Below are positions 1 to 7,073 of a stretch of 33,387 bases of DNA, in pieces. Below the pieces are notes generated by a model, which ran no database searches, was not told the DNA's origin, and saw only the letters and a program-made list of their open reading frames with translations. Position 1 is the stretch's first letter; each line of letters begins with the position of its first letter. The translations under genes were made by a program, and so were the position numbers. The stretch spans positions 1-33,387 of the forward strand of contig JAQCLD010000044.1 in NCBI GenBank assembly GCA_027592785.1, given 5' to 3'. Source of the stretch: Acidobacteriota bacterium. GTDB taxonomy: Bacteria > Acidobacteriota > Terriglobia > Bryobacterales > UBA6623.

Positions 1-117
1 CAGTACCTAACCCTCGCTTCTACAATCAGTTGCAAGCCGCCCGCTGCTCGTCAACCGGACAGTAGTGAACGCATGACAACCCTCCAGAAAAGAATCTTGT
101 AATTATTGCATTCGGGC

Positions 118-123
118 TAGAAT
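118..123 (+). promoter_or_regulatory. -10-like box TAGAAT before the transposase-remnant ORF
   Basis: TAGAAT lies 5 nt before the ATG at 129. A TTGTAA at 97-102 could be a -35 box, but the spacer is only 15 bp. The same arrangement recurs before other genes in this window. Activity is inferred. Confidence 0.35.
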
Positions 124-128
124 CGCTC

Positions 129-389
129 ATGGCGATCTGTCCAGCTTGGAGAACTACATTATCTTCGCGGGTCGCTGTTGCCCGTTTCACGACGTTGCGA
201 GCTGGCGTAAACGAGCAGGAAATCGCTGCGTTGCGAAAGGCAACCGCCAACGGCCTCGCCTGGGGCGACGACGCTTTCGTCGCCAAACTGGAGCAAATCA
301 GCGGACGCCGGCTGCGCTCAAGACGCCGCGGCCCGGCGCCTAAACAGCCCAAAACCGCCTCCGTAGTCGCTGGATCAGGGGTTTCCTGA
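129..389 (+). pseudogene. C-terminal remnant of a REP-associated tyrosine transposase (RAYT/Y1_Tnp type)
   Basis: The 86-residue ORF contains, from about residue 28 (position 210) to residue 75 (about 353), a segment resembling the C-terminal tail of REP-associated transposases. It reads as a short helix with EIAALRKAT, then WGDDAFVAKLE, then a basic tail of the form RRLRSRRRGPAPK. In intact proteins this tail follows a catalytic domain with an HUH motif and a Tyr; none of that is present here. The first 27 residues resemble nothing I recognise. It is therefore most likely a decayed fragment. It sits immediately before a 10-bp-phased repeat, and RAYTs are known to associate with short extragenic repeats. 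Family assignment rests on the tail pattern only. A short unrelated basic protein is the alternative. Confidence 0.55.
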
Positions 390-428
390 CTGTCCTTCTC
401 GACGGTTGCTGCCAATCCTTGCCGTTTC

Positions 429-493
429 GTGCCGCGTCGTTCCACGCAGGGCCTCGCCGTTCCGCCCAGTTCCGCTGATTTCCGCTTTGTTCC
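429..493. repeat. 10-bp-phased GGAAC/GTTCC repeat array
   Basis: Read on the plus strand, GTTCC or a close variant recurs in 10-bp register: GTGCC at 429, GTTCC at 439, GTTCC at 459, GTTCC at 469, TTTCC at 479 and GTTCC at 489. Four consecutive units share TTCCGC (460, 470, 480, 490). The unit at 449 is degenerate. On the minus strand the unit is GGAAC followed by five variable bases. The phase equals about one DNA helical turn. It lies downstream of the transposase remnant and just before an AT-richer stretch at 500-545. Function unknown. Confidence 0.6.
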
Positions 494-495
494 GC

Positions 496-975
496 CCTGA
501 CTTTATCCTAAGTTGTTGATAACACTGAGTTATATCTGTTCTCTGGCGGTTTCTAGCGGATTGGCGCATGTTGATGGGTCGACCCTCGTTCCTGTCTCAC
601 TCTCACGCTCCGGCTCGTCTGGCTTCGACCGAGCGCCTGCGACCCTGTTCCCGATTCGTCGGAGCCCCCGGGCCGTGCCTCGACTAGCCACGGATCTTCT
701 ATGTCCCTTGTAGCATGAGGGTCCAAATTTTATGGGACCGGCGGGCGGGGCGTGCACTGGAGCAAGTTTGTAGATAAGCCGAGTGGGAGAGCGGGACGAG
801 CGAGCCGGGCTCAGAGGGGACAGTTTCTTTTTTGCACACCGCACATCGTAAACTCTCCACGACAAAGCACGTTCCCGGGATTCGAAGGCGGAAGCCGATA
901 AAAGGAAGCTGCCCCCTTGGCGCCCCCAAAGGAAAAGCGGCCCTTGGATTCACCAGGATCCTCGTGCATCGGTAG
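496..975. other. Non-coding stretch, no gene recognised
   Basis: About 480 bp without a convincing gene. The ORFs here on both strands are Arg/Pro/Ser-rich and look like GC-driven noise. A short stem (GGTCC near 720 with GGACC near 738, loop AT-rich) is visible. I see no tRNA, known ncRNA or well-spaced promoter. Confidence 0.5.
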
Positions 976-1836
976 ATGGCCCAACAGAAATCGGCTACCA
1001 TGACCGGCACTGAAATGCTGCGCACTATGTCCTCTCACTACACCCTCGTCGCGGCCACGGTGTTGCTATTTGTTCTCGGCCTGGCCCCTCACTGGACGGC
1101 ACAGGCTGCTGAGCCCGCGCAGAAGAAGGTCAGAACTGTCGTCGGAATTATTCCCCAAATTGCAACCGGTGGCGGATCCTTCTTCATGGATTTTCAGTTC
1201 GTCAACAACTCGGAGAAATTCAGCTCCGTACATATCGAATTCTTCGACAGTAGTGGAGTGCAAATGACTGTCCCTCTAACATCCGGGGGATTTCTCTACA
1301 CGAACTCGAAATACATGGTCGATATCTCTCCCCAAAATACTCTGTTCGTAAGCACGCAACGAGATGCACCCGAAGTCCAGATTGGCTATGCAGTAGTCAC
1401 CAGTGATCCGCCCAACGCGGGAGTCGTCCATGCCACGTTCAATCAGGTGATACCGGGCCGTCCTCTATTTCAGGCATTCATACCGCTGGACGATGGGTCG
1501 AGGAGCCTCTTCTATCTACCGTCGGTGAACTCGAACGGTCGGACCAGCTCAATGGCAGTCATGTCGGTGACGAATCAAGGAGTGCGCTACCTAGCCCTTG
1601 ATCAAGGCGGCAACGTTCTCTGCGACTCGCTGACGGTCTTCAATCAAGGACAGCACGAGGCCTTCATAGTTCCGGAGCGGCTGCCTTGTTTGGCGGGCAT
1701 TGACGGAATGGTTTTGGTCGCAGGTGACCCCGAATCGGGAATCTTCGGTGTTGGCATCACGGCCCAGGATGGCGGTGCGTTAGTCACGCAGCCAGTGATT
1801 CCAGCAGCGCCAACGCCGGTCGTCTCCGGCAGCTAG
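976..1836 (+). CDS. Secreted protein of unknown function (acidobacterial beta-rich type)
   Basis: A 286-residue protein with an N-terminal signal peptide: a hydrophobic segment VAATVLLFVLGLAP ends near WTAQAAEP, giving a likely signal peptidase I site after AQA. The mature part starts with a motif of the form VGIIPQIATGGGSFFMDFQFVNNS. This resembles repeated beta-sandwich segments (IPHIAxGGG...T...N...) common in secreted Acidobacteria proteins, followed by FFDSSG and many short beta-strand-like stretches. No catalytic motif is visible. The C-terminus is Pro/Ala/Val-rich (PAAPTPVVSGS). In-frame ATGs at 1000, 1015 and 1027 are alternative starts; 1027 gives a signal peptide of more usual length. 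Upstream there is no strong ribosome site. It appears monocistronic. The function is not known; a structural or surface-binding role is a guess. Confidence 0.75.
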   Translation: MAQQKSATMTGTEMLRTMSSHYTLVAATVLLFVLGLAPHWTAQAAEPAQKKVRTVVGIIPQIATGGGSFFMDFQFVNNSEKFSSVHIEFFDSSGVQMTVPLTSGGFLYTNSKYMVDISPQNTLFVSTQRDAPEVQIGYAVVTSDPPNAGVVHATFNQVIPGRPLFQAFIPLDDGSRSLFYLPSVNSNGRTSSMAVMSVTNQGVRYLALDQGGNVLCDSLTVFNQGQHEAFIVPERLPCLAGIDGMVLVAGDPESGIFGVGITAQDGGALVTQPVIPAAPTPVVSGS

Positions 1837-2006
1837 TCAGCCACTCGGCGGCAGCAGGCTCCCACTAGGAGATCGGGTGGGATCGGGGACTGGCGATGCC
1901 CGTTTCCCGAATAGGACGATGAGGCTTCAGGAGCTGCGAAAGGATCATTCGGGCGCGCGGGCGGCTCGGGAGGGGGGGCGCCTCAACTAGTTCTGCTGCC
2001 TGGAGC

Positions 2007-2228
2007 CTACGCTGAGCCGAAGACGGGCGTTGGGCCAAGGCCATCGATGATGCTCAGGACAAGTGCGGCGTTGTGCTTGCGCACCGCCTTCGCTATCTCG
2101 TCCCTTCGATAGCAGTCGAAGGCGTCCCGACGTTCGACCTTGATTCCGCCGCAAGCGGTCGCCGCGGCGATCCAATCTTCATCCACCACAGCCAGCCGTA
2201 ATTGTTGGAGTTTGACTGAATCGAGCAT
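2007..2228 (-). CDS. Small hypothetical protein (73 aa)
   Basis: This ORF encodes a 73-residue soluble protein with balanced composition, including the stretches LRLAVVDEDWIAAATACGG, EIAKAVRKHNAALVL and a C-terminal GLGPTPVFGSA. I do not recognise the family. A TAGAAT box lies 6 nt before its ATG, the same layout as neighbouring genes, which supports expression as a leaderless or short-leader message. It is divergent from nikR (start 2338), with 109 bp between them that hold an inverted repeat. A longer antisense ORF in another frame looks like noise. No membrane segment or known motif is present. It could be spurious. Confidence 0.4.
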   Translation of the reverse strand: MLDSVKLQQLRLAVVDEDWIAAATACGGIKVERRDAFDCYRRDEIAKAVRKHNAALVLSIIDGLGPTPVFGSA

Positions 2229-2234
2229 GGCTAC

Positions 2235-2240
2235 ATTCTA
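2235..2240 (-). promoter_or_regulatory. -10-like box TAGAAT before the 73-aa ORF
   Basis: On the minus strand TAGAAT ends 6 nt before the ATG at 2228. A weak TTCATG lies 16 bp further upstream. If used, transcription would begin at or near the start codon. Confidence 0.35.
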
Positions 2241-2274
2241 CCGCTTATGCGCCAGGCATGAATTGTACGACTTG

Positions 2275-2307
2275 CGGCGGCGATCAACCAACGGGGCTAC
2301 GCCGCCG
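2275..2307. promoter_or_regulatory. Inverted repeat upstream of nikR, candidate autoregulatory operator
   Basis: CGGCGGCG (2275-2282) and its exact reverse complement CGCCGCCG (2300-2307) are separated by 17 bp. They lie 31-63 bp upstream of the nikR ATG, where the -35 region of a promoter using TACCCT (2325-2330) would be. NikR tetramers bind dyads with widely spaced half-sites, so the geometry suits an operator. The GC-rich sequence could also arise by chance. Confidence 0.35.
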
Positions 2308-2337
2308 ATTCCGCGCGGTCGTGTTACCCTTCCGTGC

Positions 2338-2754
2338 ATGAGTTCGCTGGCTCGCATCGGCGTCGCTATCGACGAAGATCTGCTTGAGAAATTCGACGCT
2401 CTTATCGGACGGCGCGGCTACACCAACCGCTCCGAGGCGTTCCGCGATCTGATCCGCGACGAGTTGGTACAGGAGTCTTGGAAGGAGCCCGACGCGATTG
2501 TGGCCGGTTCTCTGACGCTGGTCTACGACCATCACGTGCGCATGTTGTCGGACAAGCTGCTCGACATCCAGCACGACCATCACGAGACGATTCTGTCGAC
2601 GATGCACGTACACATGGACCACGACAATTGTTTGGAAGTCCTGGCCCTCAAGGGACCGGCGGGGCGCGTCCAGCAGCTGGCCAATTCTTTGCTGGCCACC
2701 AAGGGCGTCAAACACGGCAAGCTGACCCTGACCTCCCCTGGGAAGGATCTCTAG
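2338..2754 (+). CDS. nikR: NikR-type nickel-responsive transcriptional regulator
   Basis: A 138-residue protein with an N-terminal ribbon-helix-helix DNA-binding domain (about residues 3-47; strand LARIGVAID, then YTNRSEAFRDLIRDEL). A C-terminal ACT-like nickel-sensing domain follows. The four nickel ligands known for E. coli NikR (His76, His87, His89, Cys95) are matched with identical spacing by His79, His90, His92 and Cys98, in the stretch HVHMDHDNCLE. Length matches the family. When nickel-loaded, NikR normally represses nickel uptake genes; none, and no hydrogenase or urease, is in this window. The ATG at 2338 is chosen because the RHH strand begins directly after it and a TACCCT -10-like box ends 7 nt upstream; a longer in-frame ORF upstream is not RHH-like. 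acpS starts 4 nt after its stop, suggesting co-transcription. Confidence 0.93.
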   Translation: MSSLARIGVAIDEDLLEKFDALIGRRGYTNRSEAFRDLIRDELVQESWKEPDAIVAGSLTLVYDHHVRMLSDKLLDIQHDHHETILSTMHVHMDHDNCLEVLALKGPAGRVQQLANSLLATKGVKHGKLTLTSPGKDL

Positions 2755-2758
2755 GCTC

Positions 2759-3136
2759 GTGATTCTGGGCATTGGTATCGACATGGAAGACGTCGACCGC
2801 ATTCGGCTGGTGATCGACCGCCACGGCGAGCGCTTCCTGCACAAGGTCTACACGCCGCGCGAAATCGCCTACGTAGACGACAAGGCCAACCGCTACGAAC
2901 GCTACACCGCCCGCTTCGCCGCCAAAGAGGCCGCCATGAAAGCGCTGGGCACGGGCTGGAACAAAGGTGTCCAATGGAAGGACTTGGAAATCGTCAATAG
3001 TCCTGACGGCTGCCCCTCCCTACGCCTCGCTGGAGGCGCGCTCAGCCGGGCCATGCAAATGGGTTATCGACGCGCTCACGTATCGATGTCACACACCCGT
3101 CGCACGGCCATCGCTCAGGTCATCCTTGAAGACTAA
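2759..3136 (+). CDS. acpS: Holo-[acyl-carrier-protein] synthase (4'-phosphopantetheinyl transferase)
   Basis: AcpS transfers the 4'-phosphopantetheine arm of CoA to a serine of acyl carrier protein, activating it for fatty-acid synthesis in the cytoplasm. The 125-residue length is typical. The two magnesium-binding signatures are present: GIGIDMEDVDRI with Asp8, and FAAKEAAMKAL with Glu57. The C-terminal VSMSHTRRTAIAQVIL strand is also characteristic. The GTG start at 2759 is preferred because the first residues MILGIGID match the family N-terminus exactly. It follows the nikR stop by 4 nt and probably depends on the nikR promoter, so expression could respond to nickel. In many genomes acpS neighbours other genes, and the link to nikR may be incidental. 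Confidence 0.94.
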   Translation: MILGIGIDMEDVDRIRLVIDRHGERFLHKVYTPREIAYVDDKANRYERYTARFAAKEAAMKALGTGWNKGVQWKDLEIVNSPDGCPSLRLAGGALSRAMQMGYRRAHVSMSHTRRTAIAQVILED

Positions 3137-3144
3137 GCGTTCGT

Positions 3145-3150
3145 TACAAT
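3145..3150 (+). promoter_or_regulatory. -10-like box TACAAT before the Gfo/Idh/MocA gene
   Basis: TACAAT ends 7 nt before the ATG at 3158, so a transcript would start at about the start codon. TTGAAG at 3126-3131 is too close (13-bp spacer) to be a good -35 box. Confidence 0.45.
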
Positions 3151-3157
3151 CGGCCTG

Positions 3158-4228
3158 ATGTCCTCTGTTCGCGTCGCTCTTATCGGCTGTGGCTCCGTCG
3201 GCCGCCGCATCCACGCCGCCGGTCTGCGCTTGTGCCCGGAAGTCGAACTGGCCCTAGCCTGTTCCCGCTCGCTGGAGTCCGCCGAGAGTATCGGCGCTCC
3301 TGAGGCCACTCAGGACTATCGCGAAGTCATGGCCAGAGAGGACATCGACGCGGTCGTCATCGCCACACCCAACAACCTGCACCGCGAAATCGCCCTAGCC
3401 GCGTTTGCAGCCGGCAAGCACGTCCTGTGTGAGAAACCGCTAGCCCTCAATGGCGCCGAAGCGCGCGAAATGCGCGACGCGGCGACCGCCTCGGGCAAGG
3501 TGCACATGACGGCATTCACGTACGAGTTCATTCCGGCCGTGCGCCATCTCAAGAAGCTCATCGACCGGGGCGAGTTGGGCGAGATTCGCTCCGTGCGCGG
3601 CGCCTATCTGATGGCGCTGGCAGGTCACACGCTCGGTTGGCGCTCCACCAAGGCGCAGGCCGGCTGCGGAGTGCTCGGCGATATCGGCAGCCATCTCATC
3701 CATCTTTGTCATTGGCTGGCCGGCGACATCGCCCGCTTGACGGCAACGGAGCGCAAGTTCCGCGACGACCCGAACTCCGATGTGGAAGATTGGATCGCCT
3801 TCCTGGCTGAGTTCGAGTCGGGAGCGGTAGGCACGTTCGAACTTTCGCGTATCTGCCCCGGCCGCGGCGCAGATATCACCGAAGAGATGACCATCGAGGT
3901 CTACGGGACAAAGGGCGGCGCGCTGATGAGTATGGCTGACCCAAGAGCGATCTGGCTAACGACGAAGGCCGCCGCCATGGACCCGGCCAGCCGCCTGGAG
4001 CGGATGGAGATACCCGAAAGCGAGTGGAAGCTTCCGGGGGCGCCGCGTGAGCTGAGTGAAGGCTACCCGCGCTGGTCCTACCGCTACGACCAGGCCTTTC
4101 AGTTCATTCGAGCGATTAGAGAACAAGTAGCGGCAGAACCCACATTCGATGCGGGTTACCGGACTCAACAGGTACTGGATGCCGCCCTGAAATCCGCTCA
4201 AAGCAGACGCTGGACGGATGTAAGGTAG
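3158..4228 (+). CDS. Gfo/Idh/MocA family NAD(P)-dependent oxidoreductase
   Basis: A 356-residue cytoplasmic dehydrogenase. The N-terminal Rossmann fold starts VRVALIGCGSVG, giving the dinucleotide-binding GxGxxG at residues 10-15. The family lysine motif CEKPLAL (Glu92-Lys93-Pro94) follows, then the alpha/beta C-terminal domain with GCGVLGDIGSHLIHL, where the DxGxH part carries catalytic His. Members oxidise or reduce sugars, inositols and related carbonyls; the substrate cannot be read from the sequence. It has its own -10-like box just upstream, so it need not be part of the nikR-acpS unit. It converges on the response regulator with only 10 bp between stop codons. Family assignment is firm, substrate unknown. 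Confidence 0.9.
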   Translation: MSSVRVALIGCGSVGRRIHAAGLRLCPEVELALACSRSLESAESIGAPEATQDYREVMAREDIDAVVIATPNNLHREIALAAFAAGKHVLCEKPLALNGAEAREMRDAATASGKVHMTAFTYEFIPAVRHLKKLIDRGELGEIRSVRGAYLMALAGHTLGWRSTKAQAGCGVLGDIGSHLIHLCHWLAGDIARLTATERKFRDDPNSDVEDWIAFLAEFESGAVGTFELSRICPGRGADITEEMTIEVYGTKGGALMSMADPRAIWLTTKAAAMDPASRLERMEIPESEWKLPGAPRELSEGYPRWSYRYDQAFQFIRAIREQVAAEPTFDAGYRTQQVLDAALKSAQSRRWTDVR

Positions 4229-4238
4229 GAACGATTGG

Positions 4239-5555
4239 CTAGCTTGCCGCGGCAACGGGCTCGGGCTTAGCGGACCCGCCGGCGACCTTCAGCGTGAGCT
4301 CGTTCACCTCCAAGAAGATGCGGAAGTGTTCGCCGTTCCAAGAGTACGGCGAATCGATGCGGTAGGCAGCGACGCCTTCGGAAACGGGCTCTTCGCGATG
4401 AGCCTCGGGGAGCCTCATGGAGATCTCCACGCGACGCTCGGCGCAGGCGACGCGCAGGCGTCCCGCCACGACATTGAGCACTTCCTTAAAGCCGTCAATA
4501 GCAAACTCTTCGTCGATGTCGTCTCCCAACATGGCCTTCGCGAGCTGGAAGGCCATCCCATCGGTTGCATCGACGCCGACGAGCAGCTCGAGCAGCTCGT
4601 TGTCGGCGCGGATGCCTAGTCGGCCAAAGATCTGGGGCGCCTGATCAGCCGGGATCTCATCGACGGGCTCCGGCTCGGCGCCGGTCATCATGCCAAGAGT
4701 TTGATAGAGCGCAGTGCGCAGTTCGTTCTCCAAGAAGTCGGCCCACGGCTTCAGCCCCCGCGCGGTGCGAGGAACGCCGAGAACTAGTTCGCCGACGCTT
4801 GAAGCAAAGGTCGCCGCGACATAGCTCTTGCGTATCGCCCCGGCGTAGCCCTCGCCGGGAATCGGCGGTTCCAGGCGCGACCCAGGCTCGTCCAGCCGGT
4901 AGAAATTGGGCTTATCAGGTCCAACCAGCGCTTCGATGCGCGTGTTCAACGTATCGAGTTCCAGACCAGAAATCCCCGGAGACACGAAGACGGCAGTTGG
5001 CTTCCAACGCAGCAGGTGTACCAGGATTTCGGCCAGTGAGCGGGCCGTCTTGACCGAGAACTCCCCCTGTAAGGCCCGTTCGGCTGAGTCGCGGAAGTCC
5101 GCTTCAGGGTCAGCAATCAGGACTCTGGGTTTGGCCCCGGCGTCGCTGTCGGAGTCGGGCCGATCCTTAAGAATTCGTTCGGCAGCGGCCATCAGCCGCT
5201 TGATGGCGTGGTCGTATTGCAGGGGCTTGAGCAGATAGTCGGAGGCGCCGAGCGCGATGATCTGGCTGATTTTGTCCTCGGCGGCGACGTGCGACACCAT
5301 CAGCACTTCGAGCCGTTCCCACGACGGGTCGGTGCGCAGCAAGCGAAGCAGTTCGATGCCGTCGAGTACCGGCATGCTGACGTCGGAGACGACGAGTTCA
5401 ATCTTGTTTGCGGCAACGGACTCCAGGGCTTGTAGGCCATCTTCGGCCTCGAATACCGTGGCTTCGAGGTTGCGCTCGATCAATCGGCGCAAAAGCGTAC
5501 GGGCCGAGGGCTCGTCGTCAACCAGCAGGATGCGGAGGGGTTCAGTTTGCGACAT
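4239..5555 (-). CDS. Response regulator: receiver, pseudo-receiver and CheX/CheC-like phosphatase domain fusion
   Basis: A 438-residue protein. Residues about 8-125 form a receiver domain with the acidic pair Asp13/Asp14, phospho-acceptor Asp58 (VVSDVSMP) and the conserved KPL lysine. Residues about 150-230 look like a second receiver: RVLIADPEAD keeps the acidic start, but the phospho-acceptor region reads VFVSPGISG, with no Asp, so it should not be phosphorylated. The C-terminal third resembles CheX/CheC phosphatases. It contains DGFKEVLN, a perfect D-x3-E-x2-N, followed 21 residues later by Pro, matching the family's catalytic pattern. The architecture suggests a phosphorylation-controlled phosphatase or adaptor in chemotaxis-like or motility signalling. 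No kinase or che gene is adjacent. A TTG start at 5594 is possible; the ATG at 5555 is preferred because the receiver begins directly after it. Confidence 0.85.
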   Translation of the reverse strand: MSQTEPLRILLVDDEPSARTLLRRLIERNLEATVFEAEDGLQALESVAANKIELVVSDVSMPVLDGIELLRLLRTDPSWERLEVLMVSHVAAEDKISQIIALGASDYLLKPLQYDHAIKRLMAAAERILKDRPDSDSDAGAKPRVLIADPEADFRDSAERALQGEFSVKTARSLAEILVHLLRWKPTAVFVSPGISGLELDTLNTRIEALVGPDKPNFYRLDEPGSRLEPPIPGEGYAGAIRKSYVAATFASSVGELVLGVPRTARGLKPWADFLENELRTALYQTLGMMTGAEPEPVDEIPADQAPQIFGRLGIRADNELLELLVGVDATDGMAFQLAKAMLGDDIDEEFAIDGFKEVLNVVAGRLRVACAERRVEISMRLPEAHREEPVSEGVAAYRIDSPYSWNGEHFRIFLEVNELTLKVAGGSAKPEPVAAAS

Positions 5556-5626
5556 CGGGGCGTCGCGGCCTACGAAGACCACATCGACCGACAATCCCCG
5601 ACGCTAGAGCAAAAGACGCAGGTCGC

Positions 5627-6979
5627 TTAGACCAGCGGCATCAAGGCAGCCATGATCAAGGTGACTATTGCGCCAGTGGCGCCAAGGATCGCCAATAGCG
5701 GCGTCCAGGTCTGGAGCGCCTCGATTTCGGTCAGGCCCGACATCTTGGCGTAGACCCAGAAGCCGGAATCGTTCATCCAGGAACCGAACAGCGAGCCTGC
5801 ACCGATGATGCAAGCGACATAGACCGGGTGGAAGGGGACGCCGGCCAATACGATGGGGGCCATGATGGCGCTGCCGGTAATCATCGCCACGGTGCCGGAG
5901 CCCTGCGCCACTTTGAGCACGGCTGCCAACAAGAATGACAGGATTAGGACCGGCATGCCCATGGTGGAGGCCATGTCGCCGATCGTCGAGCCGACCTCGG
6001 CTTCCACCAGCATTCCGCCAAAAGCGCCGCCGCCCGCGGTGATCAAGATGATCAAGCCGCCGGAGGCAAGGGCGGTTTCAACCGTGTCGGTGAGGTCGCC
6101 AAGAGTAAGACCTTTCTGCTTCATCAAGATGCCGACGGAGATCGCCGCAGAAACGAGTAGAGCGAAGTTCGGGTTGCCAAGGAAGGCGGTCAACTCCGCG
6201 ATAGGACCGGCTATTTCGAGGGCGCCTACCAGCGTGTTGGAGGTGATCATCAACACTGGCAGGACGATCGGCAACATCGAAACAAAGAAGCTCGGCAGCT
6301 TGTCTTCTTGAGAGGCTGCCAACTCTTCTAACTCGGCCAAAGACATACCGGGGGTCTCGCGGAGAGGAATGTCGAGATGGTTGTTGCGGTAGAGAGCGAA
6401 TGCCCAACCGGCCAGCGACATGGGCACGGCGACGATGGCGCCCACAAGAATCATCACGCCTAGGTCTACGTTCAGGTTGGCGGCCATACCCAAGGGACCC
6501 GGAGTCGGCGGAACCATCGAGTGAGTCACCGTGCCGCCGGCGGCCACGCACATGATGAACAGCACGTATCCCTTGCCGGTGCGCACGCGCAAGGCGCGCG
6601 CCAGAGGTATGAGCAAGTAGAAGACGGTATCGAAGAATACCGGCACAGATAGAATGTAACCGCTCGTCAACATCGAGAGCGAGGCGTTCTTCTCGCCGAA
6701 GAGTCGAACGAGCACCCGGACTATCTTGTCGGCGGCGCCGCTCTCCATCAAACACTGACCGATCAGGGCCGCGAGGGCGATGACGATTCCGATGTTTCCG
6801 CAGAGCCTGCCGAAGTGGCCAGCGACAAGCGGCATCACGTCGCCGAACTTGACGAGAGGAGACAACACGCCGACGGTCGTCGCAGCAGTCACCAGGGCGA
6901 TGAACGGGTTGATTCGAAGCTTAATGATGAGCAGAAAGATCAGCGCGACGGTGATCAACAAGACGACTAATGGATGCAT
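5627..6979 (-). CDS. GntP-family gluconate:H+ symporter
   Basis: A 450-residue, strongly hydrophobic inner-membrane permease with around a dozen membrane segments, the usual length for GntP/GntT proteins. Recognisable family stretches include LRINPFIALV near the N-terminus, GPLGMAANL after VPPTPGP, and the C-terminal GSGTVAMITGSAIMAP and GSLFGSWMNDSGFW. GntP transporters import gluconate or related sugar acids with protons. The gene is divergent from a gluconolactonase-like lipoprotein 94 bp away, which fits gluconate as substrate: the lactonase would make gluconate outside the cytoplasm and this protein would import it. No gluconate kinase or dehydratase is in the window. The response regulator follows 71 bp downstream on the same strand and may be read through. 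Confidence 0.92.
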   Translation of the reverse strand: MHPLVVLLITVALIFLLIIKLRINPFIALVTAATTVGVLSPLVKFGDVMPLVAGHFGRLCGNIGIVIALAALIGQCLMESGAADKIVRVLVRLFGEKNASLSMLTSGYILSVPVFFDTVFYLLIPLARALRVRTGKGYVLFIMCVAAGGTVTHSMVPPTPGPLGMAANLNVDLGVMILVGAIVAVPMSLAGWAFALYRNNHLDIPLRETPGMSLAELEELAASQEDKLPSFFVSMLPIVLPVLMITSNTLVGALEIAGPIAELTAFLGNPNFALLVSAAISVGILMKQKGLTLGDLTDTVETALASGGLIILITAGGGAFGGMLVEAEVGSTIGDMASTMGMPVLILSFLLAAVLKVAQGSGTVAMITGSAIMAPIVLAGVPFHPVYVACIIGAGSLFGSWMNDSGFWVYAKMSGLTEIEALQTWTPLLAILGATGAIVTLIMAALMPLV

Positions 6980-7057
6980 AGCTCGGTGAATCTTAACAGT
7001 TAACGAAAGCGAAGATCCACAAACCGACGGGTAAAGTCTGGCCTAGCGCGACAGCGC

Positions 7058-7063
7058 TATACT
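7058..7063 (+). promoter_or_regulatory. -10-like box TATACT before the SMP-30 gene
   Basis: TATACT lies 10 nt before the ATG at 7074 in the divergent 94-bp region shared with the gluconate permease. No good -35 hexamer is visible at 16-18 bp. Confidence 0.45.
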
Positions 7064-7073
7064 GTCCGCAATC

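Noticed and set aside
26..445. A 139-codon minus-strand open frame at the left edge
   Set aside because: Its composition is noise-like, it overlaps the transposase remnant and no domain is visible.
832..854. TTGCAC and TAAACT as a promoter for the secreted protein at 976
   Set aside because: The spacer is only 11 bp, too short for a sigma-70 promoter.
2321..2327. GTGTTAC before nikR as a NikR half-site
   Set aside because: No matching GTAACAC half lies at a suitable distance; a single 7-bp match is not enough.
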